NCBI GenBank assembly: GCA_039933775.1
Contig: JBDTNK010000019.1
Location: 1 to 33,547 of the forward strand
Source: JBDTNK01 sp039933775
GTDB taxonomy: Bacteria > Chloroflexota > Limnocylindria > QHBO01
Reading direction: 5' to 3'
DNA length: 33,547 nucleotides
The notes under the pieces are model-generated. The model was not told the DNA's origin. It saw only the letters and a list, made by a program, of their open reading frames with translations, and ran no database searches. Both the position numbers and the translations under genes were made by a program. Shown here piece by piece: positions 33,500 through 33,547 of the stretch; positions within the stretch are counted from its first letter, which is position 1; every line of letters begins with the position of its first letter.

Positions 33500-33547
33500 G
33501 ATTGTGCCTCGCTCGCGCCCAGTGTGGCGAGAAGCTCGTCCAGTTGA
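33496..33547 (-). CDS. C-terminal end of a gene cut by the right window edge
   Basis: The last 16 codons (QLDELLATLGASEAQS) end in a stop that overlaps the DUF1801 start as ATGA, the junction style used across this window. Too short to identify. Confidence 0.5.
   Translation of the reverse strand, partial: QLDELLATLGASEAQS

Overview
The window is a GC-rich (roughly 70% by eye), densely coded bacterial chromosome segment. Neighbouring genes very often overlap by ATGA or GTGA. I see no tRNA, rRNA, CRISPR array, transposase or phage gene. The lon-hspR pair, the high GC, the lipoprotein-type binding proteins and the many TANNNT boxes placed just before start codons suggest a Gram-positive-like lineage such as Chloroflexota or Actinobacteria. 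Without a marker gene search this is inference; my leaning is Chloroflexota.

Positions 1-3,060: the lon protease gene (cut by the left edge) follows an hspR-type MerR repressor. They share a promoter whose -35 box lies inside a HAIR-like inverted repeat. 3,068-3,445 is an intergenic block with two different multi-palindrome repeat elements. 3,441-10,768 is a long same-strand run: a metallophosphoesterase, a PrcB-like lipoprotein, a universal stress protein, two TrkA-type nucleotide-binding proteins, a membrane protein, MoxR, DUF58 and a DUF4129 membrane protein. Seven of these genes are joined by 4-nt overlaps, 1-nt gaps or short overlaps. 10,848-11,615 is rsmG, followed by an intergenic region with DnaA-box-like nonamers.

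11,882-13,312 on the plus strand carries a small PD-(D/E)XK-like protein overlapping hpt (purine salvage), then a small membrane protein. 13,532-14,996 holds a divergent pair, a small orphan protein and a LuxR-type regulator. A second copy of the multi-palindrome repeat lies at 15,085-15,260. 15,273-21,221 is a complete branched-chain amino acid/amide ABC transporter operon, livK-livH-livM-livG-livF, ending in a 63-residue proline-rich membrane protein. LivM has an unusually long N-terminal membrane extension.

21,383-23,122 is an NYN (PIN-like) ribonuclease-domain protein with an arginine/glycine-rich tail, a long structured leader and a strong terminator. A YtxH-like protein converges on that terminator. 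24,113-26,905 is an overlapping cluster: DNA polymerase III delta-prime subunit (holB), acylphosphatase, a small membrane-anchored protein and a diacylglycerol-kinase-family lipid kinase. A dGTPase-like HD hydrolase and an EamA transporter are divergent from each other. 29,297-32,818 is a phosphonate/phosphite-type ABC importer operon, phnD-phnC-phnE-phnE, with no degradation genes nearby. The right end has a DUF1801 gene broken by a single-base frameshift, and the last codons of another gene.

The most unusual signals are non-coding: a roughly 175-bp repeat with four phase-spaced palindromes present twice, including a compensatory base pair; a neighbouring element with four sites in mirror orientation; the HAIR-like operator; the DnaA-box cluster beside rsmG; and several apparently leaderless start codons.
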